A DNA stretch of 64,000 bases, taken from NCBI GenBank assembly GCA_027559495.1, contig JAMXSV010000007.1:1116001-1180000 (forward strand), read 5' to 3'. This stretch comes from Aurifilum marmelostoma. Its lineage: Eukaryota; Ascomycota; Sordariomycetes; Diaporthales; Cryphonectriaceae. The notes under the pieces are model-generated. The model did no database searches, had not been told where the DNA came from, and was given only the letters and a program-made list of their open reading frames with translations. Below, in pieces: positions 23,097 through 33,943 of this stretch (position 1 is its first letter; every line of letters begins with the position of its first letter). Made by a program: the position numbers and the translations under genes.

Positions 23097-25645
23097 ATGT
23101 ATCAACAACCAGGCGGCACCATGGCTGCACCACAAAAACCAGAGACCTTCATGCTGAGCACAGAGGCTCAGCAGGCGCTACCACATGATGCACAGGTTGC
23201 TCTGCAACAAGTTGATAATCGTACGTCCTCCCCTTTCTCCCTTGTCCCCGTTACCCATTACCTGCTCGGCTAGTGTGCGACTTACTAACGTTGAACGTGT
23301 GTGTGTGCGTGCGCTTAAAGTGAAATACTTCCTCATTTCCGCTCCCGTCGATTGGCAGCCAGATCAGTACATCCGCAGGTTCCTGTTGCCCACTGGCGAA
23401 TATGTTTCCTGTGTCCTGTGGAACAACCTCTTTCACGTCTCGGGAACCGACATCGTACGATGCCTGTCGTTCCGCTTCCAGGCCTTTGGCCGCCCCGTCA
23501 AGAACTCCAAGAAGTTCGAGGAGGGTATCTTCTCGGACCTGCGCAACCTCAAGTCGGGCACTGATGCCTCGCTCGAGGAGCCCAAGAGCCCCTTTCTGGA
23601 TTTCCTGTACAAGAACAACTGCATCCGCACCCAGAAGAAGCAGAAGGTCTTTTACTGGTACAGCGTGCCACACGACCGCCTGTTCCTCGACGCCCTCGAG
23701 AGGGACCTGAAGAGGGAAAAGATGGGCCAGGAGGCCACCACCGTCGCCGTCAGCGAGCCTGCCCTGTCGTTCCAGTACGACTCGTCGCAGTCGCTGTACG
23801 AGCAGCTCACCAAGGCCCAGCAGGCCAACTCCTCGTCCTTCTCCGCCCAGCAGTCCTTCCCGGCCTCGCAGTCCACGTCGCCCGTCATGCGCGCCGTCGA
23901 CTCGATGCCGCCCCCTCAGATGATCCCCCAGACGATGGCCCCTTTGGCCGACGGCATGGACGCCATGGTTCCCTACGGCGCCATGACCATGGCCCCTCAG
24001 ATGTCCCAGAACATGGTCAAGCGGGAGCCTGACTACAACCGCGTCCAGTACAACCAGAACGGCGTGCCAATACAGCAGGGCCACCAGAGACACGCATCCA
24101 TGCCTGCCTACGGCCTGGAGTACTCTCCTGCGCCGTCCTTTGTCTCTTCGCAGTACGAGGACTACAGCAACCGGGGCATCTCGTTCGAGCCCATCACGCC
24201 GCCGCAGCAGGCCCTGGGCATCGCTGCCGAGCCTGCCTACATCGCCAACGAGGAGACCGGCCTGTACACTGCCATCCCCGACCACATGAACGGTGTCAAC
24301 GGTCTGAACGGCATGATCCAGCTGCCTCCCTCCAACCTCGCCGGACCTCAATTCTCCCGCGCGTACGGAGCCAACAACGTCTACTCTGTCATTGAAGGTT
24401 CGCCCACCTACAAGCAGAGGAGGCGGCGCTCATCCATCCCCCCTGGAATGTCGGCCATCGCTGCTGCCGCCGCCACTCAGGCTCCCCACAGGCCGTCCGA
24501 TCTCAGACGGTCCGTGTCCGCCTCTGTCGGCCCCGTCGCCGAGGGTGACGAGTCGCTTGGCAACTCCCCGCCAGGACTGACCTACAGCAACTCGGGCATG
24601 CCCATGTCGGGCCAGCAGCAGCAGCAGATGCACGACCTCTCGCGCCACGGCACTCCCCCTGTCCACCGTCGAGGGCAGCCCCGCCCTGAACCCCATGTCG
24701 CTGCAGCAGGACTACTCCCAGATGCCGCACGAGGACATTATCAACCCTCACATGGAAGAGAGGAGGATGATGCAGGGACCCAACGGCGTGATGCGCCGGG
24801 CTCGCTCGGCCACCGTCATGGAGCTCGGCCCTTACCCTCAAAAGTCTCACTCCTGCCCCATCCCCACCTGTGGCCGCCTCTTCAAGCGTCTCGAGCACCT
24901 CAAGCGGTAAGACCGGATTTTCAATTTTACATGTCGTCAACACGGGAGATTACCTTTACAGGGTATCTGACTTAAACAAACTTTTCCAGACACGTGAGAA
25001 CACATACACAAGAAAGACCCTACATCTGCCCTTATTGTAGCAAGGCATTCTCCAGATCAGACAACCTAGCACAGTATGCCCCATCTTTCCTAGTCTTGCA
25101 CTTTCTTTTGTTCTTTTCTCTTGTCTTGGTGCGATTCTAGCAGATCAGAAAACTCCTGTTGTGTGTGTGGCATGTACATCGATCGAGAGACGAGAGAAGA
25201 AAGAGGGAGAGAAAACCCGCCAGCCGTCACACATACACACACACACACCACAAGAGTCACAGCACAGCTACAAACGCCCAAGACAATGTCAGCGCACAAG
25301 CCAGACCGACAACAGGGGCTAACAAGATTATGTCCAGGCACAAGCGGACTCACGACCGCGGCGATGGTGTCGACGGATTGAACCTGTCCGGCGAGGATGA
25401 GGAGGACTTCTCCGGCGAGGACCACGTCGGTTCCCTGGGAGATGCCTCCCCCTAACTCCGAGGGCGGTTATGTCACGACCTCGCTGAGCTCGGTTGCGCA
25501 ACACAGCACGCCCCCGACCTCGACCGGCAGCATGGGCTCCGGCAACTCCATGGCCTCGCAGTCCAACTTTAACAGCATGCAGACGCTGAGCCTGCCCATG
25601 ACCATCAGCACGCCTCAAAACATGAACACCGCCGTCATGATGTAA
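23097..25645 (+). CDS. STE12: Ste12-type transcription factor with STE homeodomain-like region and two C2H2 fingers; two frameshifts
   Basis: Ste12 is the nuclear factor downstream of the Fus3/Kss1-type MAP kinase, controlling mating and invasive growth. Exons are 23097-23220, 23321-24906, 24990-25073 and 25338-25645. The N-terminal STE DNA-binding domain follows intron 1 (KYFLISAPVDWQPDQ). Two C-terminal C2H2 fingers have ligands near C553/C558/H571/H575 and C583/C586/H599/H603; introns 2 and 3 cut one finger each. Intron 3 is long (264 nt). Family-like sequence continues only if one base is skipped in the C5 run at 24655-24659, and again in the C5 run at 25448-25452. Without the second shift a TAA at 25453 would end the protein early. 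With both, the model has 699 residues. All splice junctions and the finger ligands are intact, so an assembly error is likelier than a dead gene. Confidence 0.93.
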
Positions 25646-28256
25646 TAACGCTTCGCAAGACAGACAGCGCACGTTTTCGAGAAAAATATTTCACGGCATT
25701 GTACATTTATTTTGGGTATCTGGTTATTGTTCTTCACGATTCTTATGTGAGGGGAAATGGGTCTTTGCGGGGCTGCTTGTTATTTTCCCAAACTGGATGG
25801 ACGACAGGCTTCCTTGGACAGATATGGATGCCTGGGGGTGGGCGTTTTTTCTTTTCTTCATGCGGACTTTTCTTGCCGCTCATTCGGTTCATATCCCTCA
25901 TGATCGTTTGGTGTTTTACTTTTTGTTTTATTTTTTTTTATTTCAGGTGGGAGGAGAGCGATGTACGGTGGATACTTCCGAGGCACCTTGTGGTACTTGT
26001 GGAGGGAGAGTAAAAGCACATTAGACGTGAAATGCGACTACGGTCGAGCAAACGTCAGTATGCCCGACCTGGGGTGTCTCGCCGCAATATCTTTGCATAT
26101 TGGAAAAGAAAGCAGAGAGACGGGCTGCGTTGCTGTATATATCCTGCTGTATTGATTAGGACGGACGGAGAGATGAAATGGCGGTCACAGACTCTGTTGT
26201 GAGGCAGAAGATTACCATGTTGAACTTTTCATCAACGGATCTCTCTTGGCTCGTGAGAAGCAGCAGACGCGGAACTTGGATATGCGTGTTGAGAGGAGGA
26301 AGTCGAGGGCAGCGTCCTGTATGCGCCCGTGTATTACAACCAACTATAACAGCCTAGACGTTCTACTCGAGGACGTGGTAACTGTTGATACATTGAAAAA
26401 CACAATAAATTCTTACTATCTTGAACAACAAGTCTTGTTCCCATGGTCTTTAGTTATGGCTGTCTCTTTTCATCCGTGACCCATTGATATTGCTGCTGCT
26501 GGCGGGCCTGGCCTTGCAGACTTGGCACCAGCAACAAAGATTACTAGCTGCGAAGACTGCTGTCCGAGATAACCACACAGTCCGGTGCTCTTTCATTGCT
26601 CTTCCATAGTACTGACCGTCGCGATCCATCCATGGGGTTCATCGACGGCAGTAGTCACTTGCTTTCCTAAGGCCTCCTCCGCAACGAAATTTTGACCCGA
26701 AATAGACTTGGACAGACCTAGCCCACCGCACGCCAGGGCAAAAATGACCCGACCGACCCATCATCTCGGCCGGCCCGTCAAGGTCGCCGGAGCAAGTACA
26801 CTACCATGATGACATGATATAACATGACGATGACACGTCCACCCGGCAACCGCGGCGGCTCTCAGGAAAGCCAGAGTATAAAAATACAGTCAGCTCTGAT
26901 GGGGAGAGGGAATGGTTAGGATCACCACCGGGCAAGAGAGATGGGCATGGCGAGGTGCCATCCATTCTTTTAGGAATTTTTTTTTTTTTTAAGGGTCAGT
27001 TGGGCGCGGGCCATTTTTTCCCCCTCTTGGCCTTGGGTCATGTACAGTAATCATCTTGTTTGTTCTATACTAACTATATATATATATGTGTGTGTGTAGT
27101 CATTTCATCTTACGGCTTTGCAAAGTGTTGCTATACATATCTATATTGTAGAATGAGCCTTTATTTATGGTGAGTAACCGCCGCCAATGAACACTCTAGA
27201 CGATGGTCCCTGCTTACTTCACGCAGGTTTAGGCAAGCACATACATAGCCTTAGAGAGTCTAGATTACTTTTCCATAATCAATGCGGATGGAGAATCGAG
27301 GCTGCGTCTTACTTAGGCAGACAGTTTGCATCCTTATGTCTAGATTTGATTCTAGATCTCTCAGACGGCGATGGTGAATGGAGAGAATCGCGTCGATCCT
27401 ACCGGTTTGCCGTACTCCATGTGCTGCAACGCAATGCAGAGGGAACCTTGACGTTACAGATCAGGCTGAGGGTGCAGGACGCCAGATCAGCTAGCCCACT
27501 TGCGCACCTGTCATGAGGGGATGGGGCAAGACTATGATGAGAGAGAACGAAATGCTGATCGAGGGCCTTCTTTTCTATATGAAGATGGTGGTGGATAAGC
27601 GGAGTGACTGGGACTGTGAGAAAGTGGGCTGAAGAGGATGAGGAATCCTTCGCGCGTTCTTTCCCATCGTCTGAGCAGGGCAATTGTATGCTGTTCTCTG
27701 ATCTATTTTGGGAGATCTTTCAAATTTGATATCCATTTGTAGCCAGGAAGAAGGGTCAAGAATGAAAAGAAGAACTACTTTCGCCCTGATCTTTTTGCTT
27801 TGGTATACTCAATCTGGACGGATTAGAGTGCCGATCGGCTATAGAATCCTCAAGATTGCGAGATGATCTCAAGTTATGATCGAGCTAAGACCTCGTTGTA
27901 TGCTGTACAGGCGCGTCGATGTTTAGGCTGAAAAGGAGGATGTACGTTATGCGTTGAGAGCTAGAATCTCCCCAGCAGAGCTGGACGTCTCGACGGAGGG
28001 TACGCCCCTGGATCTCACCGTCCTGATCTTTCAGTGGATCTCCCCCGGGCCGTGAGCCTGCGATGGTTGCCGATGCGAAGGAGCCCAATGCCGGCGCATC
28101 CTGTATCTGGTCGCGTGGTGTAGAAGCATTCTAATTTGTGTTTCCGGAATGTTACCGGTTCCAACAGAGAAGTAGTCTCGTAAACGATATAGGGTATAGT
28201 TAGGCGGCAAGGCTGTTTGCTCGGGGACAGTTGAGCAGCTGTGATGATTCCTCGGA
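25646..28256. other. STE12 3' region and intergenic DNA
   Basis: This 2.6-kb gap lies between the 3' ends of STE12 and FAF1, which converge. AATAAA-like motifs occur near 26402, T-rich stretches near 25925, and a T/A-rich block at 26980. Only short unsupported frames are present. A segment at 26223-26270 resembles the start of 5.8S rRNA (see findings). Confidence 0.5.
27075..27097. repeat. (TA)n-(TG)n microsatellite
   Basis: A TA repeat passes into a TG repeat between STE12 and FAF1. It is a plain simple repeat. Confidence 0.85.
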
Positions 28257-29409
28257 TCACCTCCGCCTCCTTCTCCTCCTGCCAGAGTCGGGCTTCATGC
28301 CCTCCATCTCCACGGCCCTCACCTCCCTCTTGCTCAACTTCAGCTCTCCACCGCTGAATCTGCCCATGCCCGGCATATCGACAGCCAGGCCCCCTCTCCC
28401 CTTGGACCTCCCCTTCTTCTTCTTCCCGTCCTTATCCATCGGCTTCTCCAGGATAATGCCGTTCTCCTTGGCCTCACGGCGCCTCTTGGCCTCACGAGAG
28501 TCCTTAGCCGCGTTGATCCCCTTGCGCATACCCATGGGCATCTTGCGCTGCGTGAAGATGCTCTCCTTGGAGCCGAGCTTCTGCAGCCGCAGGTCGGTGG
28601 TGAGGGCACGAGTGCGGCCCTGGGTAAAGGTCTTGCCGCCATCGCCGCCCGGGCCGGAAGAGCCAACCGAGTTGAAGGGGTTGGAGGCGGAGAGGATATG
28701 CGACTCGGAGATGAGCCGCTGCAGGGCGAGGTCGTTGGCGAGGAGGGTCTTGGAGTCTTCGTTCTGCGGATCGTCGTCTTCGGCCCCTGGCTTTGTTCTG
28801 GGCTTGGATGTGAGGTCGTCGGTTGGTGGGCGGGAGGAGAGAAAGGCGCGCATCTCGCGTTTGGACATGATGGCGTTGGACGGGTGGAGGGCTGAGACCG
28901 CCAGCGGTCTGGAGTGGTCGATCACCTCGACCTTGTGCATGTCTGCCTGCGAGTCTTCTCGTTCGTCTGAGCCTTCCTCGTGGGCGCTGTCGCTTTCGTT
29001 GTCTATATCACCGCACGTCACTGTTGTTAGATTCCAAGTCGAAGATGAGCATTTCTCTGTGTTACGCACCTTGGCTGTCGTCCTCTCCAGACAGACCTCC
29101 CCACTCGTTATCATCATCGTCATCGTCGTCATAATCCCCGCCAGACTCTGAAGAATCCGACCGCATGTCCTCTACGCCATTCTCATCCTCAGCCTCTGTG
29201 TTCCTGCTAGCCTTCCTGGCCTTGAAAGCCGACTTATTTCCCACGGCGCCCTGTTCCTCAACGTCCTCGTCGTCTAATGGTGCGAACTGCGCCTCGAAGT
29301 GCTTCCTGAAGATGGCCTGCGCATCCTCGATCGCGGCCGCGTCTGTCTCCTCGTCAACTTTCTGCGCCTCTCTGCGCTTCCTCTTGCCGAGGACGGCTGC
29401 TGAGGGCAT
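28257..29409 (-). CDS. FAF1: Faf1-like 40S ribosome biogenesis protein (C1orf131/FAF1 family)
   Basis: Yeast Faf1 is a nucleolar pre-40S factor that works with Krr1 in 18S rRNA maturation. Two exons (29409-29070 and 29002-28257) are joined over a 67-nt intron with a GTGCGT donor, a CTAAC branch site and a TATAG acceptor. The result is 361 residues, close to the yeast protein. The N-terminus is basic (GKRKRREAQK). An acidic Ser/Asp run follows near residue 100 and is cut by the intron. The conserved C-terminal half contains EAKRRREAKENGIILEKP and KKKKGRSKGRGGLAVDMPG, both typical of the family. It is divergently arranged with HIS6. I am confident of the family; the specific role is inferred from yeast. 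Confidence 0.87.
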
Positions 29410-29853
29410 GACGGCTTGGTGTGTGTGTGTGAAAAAGAGAAGGAAAAGAGGAGGAAAAGAGGTACGTTCACGCTATTGTGTGTGTAGGTTGAAAGTTCAA
29501 TACTGCTGTCTCCAAAACCCGCATGGCCCAAGTTTTTTTTTTTGCTCTCTTTGCTGTGTTTACGCATCGGGCCGCACTCGGCTCGCTAGCGCCACTACAA
29601 CTTTCAGGGCTCTCAGTGCCTCATATGTAGGGGCCCAGGGGCCGTCGCTTTAAGACATAGCACTATATTCTGCCCCACCACTTGCCGCTACATCGAGCGG
29701 GAACTGCTCCCAAAGGCAAACCGGATGCGGAAAGACTTTCAGCATCTTTTTATATATCATTTTCCTGTCTTCCCCTCCTCTCCAGAGAGGCCTACACAGA
29801 GACTGTCATACCGCCCTCCTCTAATTTCTCATACACAAGACTCCACCCCCAGG
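29410..29853. promoter_or_regulatory. Shared divergent promoter of FAF1 and HIS6
   Basis: A 444-bp gap separates the two start codons. A TATATA-containing stretch at 29750-29757 sits about 100 bp before the HIS6 ATG and could be its TATA box. I saw no perfect TGACTCA site, the usual Gcn4/CPC1 target for amino-acid biosynthesis genes. A T12 run near 29534 and an interrupted GT repeat just before FAF1 are also present. Confidence 0.55.
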
Positions 29854-30986
29854 ATGACGCTCTTCCGCCCCTGTATAGACCTCCACGCGGGGCAGGTAAA
29901 ACAGATTGTGGGCGGCACGCTGGACGAGAAGACGCCCTCGACCCTCAAGACTAACTTCGTCTCGCCGCACCCGCCAGCGCACTTTGCCCGTCTGTACCGT
30001 GAGAACGACCTCAGGGGCGCTCATGTAATCATGCTCGGGCCCGGCAACGCGGAGGCGGCGCGCGAGGCTCTGGCTGCGTGGCCCGGTGCGCTGCAGGTCG
30101 GCGGCGGGATCACGGACCAGAATGCGAGCGAGTGGGTGGATGCTGGGGCTGAGAAGGTATGATGATGATGATGATTAAATGTTTGCGGATTTGCGTGCTT
30201 TTGGACCGATCTCACCTGATACGTGTGTGGGGGGGGGGGGGCAATGAATGCTACTTGCTGTGAACGGGGGAAAGGGAGAGTAAGAGAGGAAAAGGAAAAA
30301 AAGAAAAGGGACCTGATGAAGTCATTGAAGAAGAGAAGGTCATGAAGAGAAAGAGGGCTGACGCTGTGCATTGATGGGGAGTTGGGAAACCAGTAGGTCA
30401 TCATAACATCTTTCCTCTTTCCAGAGGCACACTTCAGCCAGACACGCCTGGACTCGGTCGTTGCGGCGCTGCAGGGCGACCGGAGCAAGTTGGTCATTGA
30501 CCTGAGCTGCCGCCGACAGCAGGCGGACGGCGAGGAGCCAAGGTGGTTCGTGGCCATGAACAAGTGGCAGACCCTCACAGACATGGAGGTCAACCAAGGT
30601 ATTTAAAAAATCTTTCCCCGATCCATTCCGTCTTCTTGCAGCAAACCCACAAGAAGCCAAGCAGAGTAGCTCACGCTCACAATTCTCCTGCAGCTTCTAT
30701 ACAACAGCTCGAGCCCTACTGCTCCGAGTTCCTCATCCACGCTGCCGACAACGAGGGCCTCCAGCGCGGCGTCGACGAGGAGCTCGTCACAAAGCTGTCA
30801 GAGTGGTGCAGCATACCCGTCACCTATGCCGGCGGCGGCCGCAACCTCGACGACTTGGACCGGGTCAGCACGCTGAGCGGCGGCAAGGTCGACCTCACCA
30901 TCGGGAGTGCGCTGGACTGCTTTGGTGGATCCGGCGTGAGACTAGACGAGTGCGTTGAGTGGAATCGGCGCCAGAAGCAGATCTAA
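29854..30986 (+). CDS. HIS6: ProFAR isomerase (phosphoribosylformimino-AICAR-P isomerase), histidine pathway
   Basis: This enzyme performs the fourth step of histidine biosynthesis, isomerising ProFAR to PRFAR in the cytosol. Exons are 29854-30156, 30397-30598 and 30694-30986, giving 265 residues, against about 261 in yeast. It is a TIM barrel. The N-terminal PCIDLHAG motif places a catalytic Asp at residue 9, and VIDLSCRR places the second at residue 136. Phosphate-binding loops QVGGGIT and YAGGGRNLDDL are intact. The start is the first ATG in a context matching MTLFRPCIDLHAG. Intron 1 (240 nt) is long and carries a G13 run; intron 2 is 95 nt. All junctions are GT-AG and the frame closes without error. 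Confidence 0.96.
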
Positions 30987-31617
30987 AATTTGGGCCCCAA
31001 GCGCGGAGAAGGGAAAGACGCACGATGATGCTGCTCTCATGGGGCCGCAATATAGCTCAGGAGGAATACAAGCACGTCAGTCCCGCGGATGAGTTGTGAT
31101 TTTGACCGTGACTTGCTGTGAGCAACCACATAGATGCAGCCAGAGGTGATTGGTCAACAAAAATCAAAAACGTCCAGCTTGACATATACAAAGTTCGCAG
31201 GGTGAAGGCAATATTTCACGAATCCATAGAAGAATAGTAGCCCTGTCTACCGAAGAAGAAATCTCCATTTCGCTGCTACATTCTAGGTTGTTGATACATT
31301 GACGTTCTGATGTCAACCCATATGGTCAGTTGACCACCAGCAACCAACCCCGAAATGTTCGCGCGTCTGTCACTACTTTTCACGAGCTGTTCGCGTACTG
31401 GGGCGAGAATTTATCCCTCCGCCCTCCCAAAATTGCCATGCCTAATCTTCCCCTTCCGGCGTCCGTATTGACAACATTCATGAGACGATTCGACAGACGA
31501 TGGACACTCTTCGGTCCGAGTTTTGTATTTGTCCTCGTTGAGTGTTAAACCCGGTATCGTGTCTGTTCTTTCGTGCTCTATGAATGTCTGATATCTTGTC
31601 AAGACTGTCCCGGTGGC
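30987..31617. other. Convergent intergenic region between HIS6 and an unknown gene
   Basis: This 630-bp stretch holds the 3' ends of HIS6 (plus) and the RGG-rich gene (minus). I see no coding region or RNA gene in it. Confidence 0.5.
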
Positions 31618-32895
31618 TCACTTTCGCTTGTTGAAGAAGGTCTCGCGGATCCATTGCTCGGCGGAGACCTTCTGCACCGCGGCGTTGGCACCCTTGGCAG
31701 CAGGACCTGAAGTAGGGCCAGTGGCGTTGTTGCGCATGCCCTGAGTAGCCTCGGAATATTGCTGGACAGGTCGGTTCTGCACTTGGCCGGGTTGAACTTG
31801 AGCAGCTGCGGACTTGCCATATTTGCTAGCCTGAGCACGTTTGTCAGTCACATCGACACGAGCAGTCACCGGTGCGGCCAGCTCGATGACCTGACGATCA
31901 GCCTGGGCAGCAGACTGAGAAGCGCTGTGAACAGAACTAGACGCTTCCGCTATCTTAGGATTGTTCTTGCCAGAATTGAGCTTGTACTTGTCAAAACTCT
32001 TGCAGGCTTGCTTGGCGGCCTTGTTGGCAGCGGTACGGGCTTGAAGCTCTGCATTGTGGTCCTGAAGATTGACACGAGCATGAACCACGTTTTCACAAAG
32101 CTTGGCTACCTGGCGAAGCTGGGCCTCGGACTGGTAATCACCAGCTGCACGAGCGTTGTCTGCGGCTAGGTTGAAAAGCCGGCCGCCGTCCTCGATCGTA
32201 TACGTGTACATCCAGTCATTGTCCACATAAGGACCGGTGTCGACACCGAAGGTTGGGTTGAATGGCTTATTAGCCCAGCGTGAGCCTTCGAGACCGTTTC
32301 CATTGCCTGAAGAAGCGCCGCCAGCAGAAGGCTGGGCGGTACTGGCGGTAGTCTGCTGGTTGGCGGCGGCGGTGGAACCAGGACCAACAATGCTTCGGGG
32401 AGTGACGGTGGCGGCAGCACCGTTGCGAGCCATGGGGTTCTGGGTCTTAGTAAGACCACCCTGACGATCAGAAGCTGTAGCCCAGGGAGACGCGCTGAGA
32501 CCACGCTTGGGGCTGGGTGGGACGTCGTCCACGATCATTGGATCACCAACGTCAACAATAGGAGCCGACTGGTTGCCCTGAGCAGCATTGCCGGTGATCT
32601 TGTGGGAGTATTGGTCAGGCAGGGCCGTTGCGAGGCGCTGGCCCCAGTTACCAGATATATTACCAGGTCCAGCACGACCACCACGATCGCCAGACGTAGG
32701 AGCTGGATTAGTGTATGGGGAGTATCCAGGAGTGTTGGGAGGGCCGCGATTGCCATTGCGGCCGCTACCACGGCCACTGCGGCCACCACCGCCACTGCGC
32801 TGTCGGTCGTCGCGAAGTGCGCCACGCTGGACGTCTTGAAGGAATTGGCGGGCGGCCTCGAGGTCGCCCCGTCCACCGTTGAAAGCCATGGTCAA
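31618..32895 (-). CDS. Uncharacterised RGG-rich protein
   Basis: This 425-residue frame is uninterrupted and I do not recognise its family. The N-terminus has an amphipathic-looking stretch (GDLEAARQFLQDVQRG) and then a Gly/Arg-rich region (about residues 33-50) of the kind found in RNA-binding proteins. A Ser/Pro/Ala-rich linker follows. The part most likely to fold starts near residue 210 (WANKPFNPTFGVDTGPYVDN) and continues as a predicted helix rich in Ala/Gln with SEAQLRQVAKLCENVV. The C-terminus is basic (FFNKRK). The methionine at 32895 or the one two codons later could start translation. An alternative spliced start exon of two codons (ATGCAG at 32998-32993, intron 32992-32929) joins in frame and would give 438 residues. 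Confidence 0.75.
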   Translation of the reverse strand: MTMAFNGGRGDLEAARQFLQDVQRGALRDDRQRSGGGGRSGRGSGRNGNRGPPNTPGYSPYTNPAPTSGDRGGRAGPGNISGNWGQRLATALPDQYSHKITGNAAQGNQSAPIVDVGDPMIVDDVPPSPKRGLSASPWATASDRQGGLTKTQNPMARNGAAATVTPRSIVGPGSTAAANQQTTASTAQPSAGGASSGNGNGLEGSRWANKPFNPTFGVDTGPYVDNDWMYTYTIEDGGRLFNLAADNARAAGDYQSEAQLRQVAKLCENVVHARVNLQDHNAELQARTAANKAAKQACKSFDKYKLNSGKNNPKIAEASSSVHSASQSAAQADRQVIELAAPVTARVDVTDKRAQASKYGKSAAAQVQPGQVQNRPVQQYSEATQGMRNNATGPTSGPAAKGANAAVQKVSAEQWIRETFFNKRK

Positions 32896-32998
32896 GGCAG
32901 TCGGAGTAAGCTTGGCCGTGGAGGAACCCTGAAGGCCTTAGTTAGCTTGATAGCTGTTGTGATACCTAAGGAAATGGTGATCAAGGCAGTACCTGCAT

Positions 32999-33943
32999 AC
33001 CCCGCAGGGTGATGAGGATTGCTGGCTGAGATGAAGGCAGTCTGAGGGTAATGGATCGAGAGGAGAAATAAGAAAGGAGTCAAGCTTACTCAGAGACACA
33101 ACAACAATGGCGTTGTTATGAACAAAGACAGATGTGAGGGGTGGAAGACCAGGACTCAAAGCAGGGCGGACAGGCAGCAGGCTTTGACTGCCCAGACTCC
33201 AAAGACTCTGAGAAACAAGGGCAAGATGATCGTGTCTTGATAGTGTTTGATGATGGGAGACAGGATCCAGATCAGGGACAGGCTGATGATGAGCCCTGCA
33301 GGCCTGCCAACAGAGATGGATAGATCCCTGGTGGTGCTGGGTACCTGTGTTGGTAGAAACAAAAGTTGGCAAGCTGTTGAGTGGGCAGGTCAAATGCAGG
33401 CTTATATAGAGGAGGGGGATTGGGCATCACGACAATTATTCACACCTCACGATATTTGACACTCCGAAGAGCTGGGTTGGTGCTAGGATACATGATGGGG
33501 CAGGAAGGATGCGATGCAGAGACGAGATATGGGCATCGGGAAGGAGCAATCGTGTGAAAAGCAGGGCTCTGAGGAGCAAGAGCGAGCATCCCAAGACAAG
33601 ACATTCAGAGGCAGGTGCCCCCTCATAAGTGTGGCTGATGTATTCCTTCCCTCTCTGGAGATTATTAGGTGGACTCCAATGAAGAGGCCGCAAGCAAGAC
33701 GGTGGTCCTGCATCGATCTTCTACCTATGGTGGTGAGCAGCCGGCTAGCCTCGTGCCAATTTCTGGGTAGTATCAGTACCAGAAAAGCAAGAGGCACAGG
33801 AGAAGAGTGGGACGTATACTCACCAGATTGTAGACTGAGTAGTCAGTATGGTGTACAAGACTAGGCCCACGTCTTTTTTTTTTTTAAAGAAAAAAAGTTG
33901 AACGTGAATTTCTTATTGAGGAGCGGTCGAACCCATCCGGACG
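32999..33943. other. Upstream region of the RGG-rich gene and 3' side of POP3
   Basis: This 0.95-kb stretch lies between two minus-strand genes. It should hold the promoter and leader of the RGG-rich gene and the POP3 3' untranslated region. The T10 run at 33872 lies just beyond the POP3 stop. No conserved frame is visible. Confidence 0.5.

Noticed and set aside
23251..24351. 366-codon antisense frame across STE12
   Set aside because: It is a shadow of the STE12 coding strand produced by G/C-rich third positions; its Val/Leu/Arg/Gly-heavy composition is typical of antisense reading.
28231..29151. 306-codon plus-strand frame antisense to FAF1
   Set aside because: FAF1 on the minus strand has clear family motifs and a good intron; the plus frame is its mirror.
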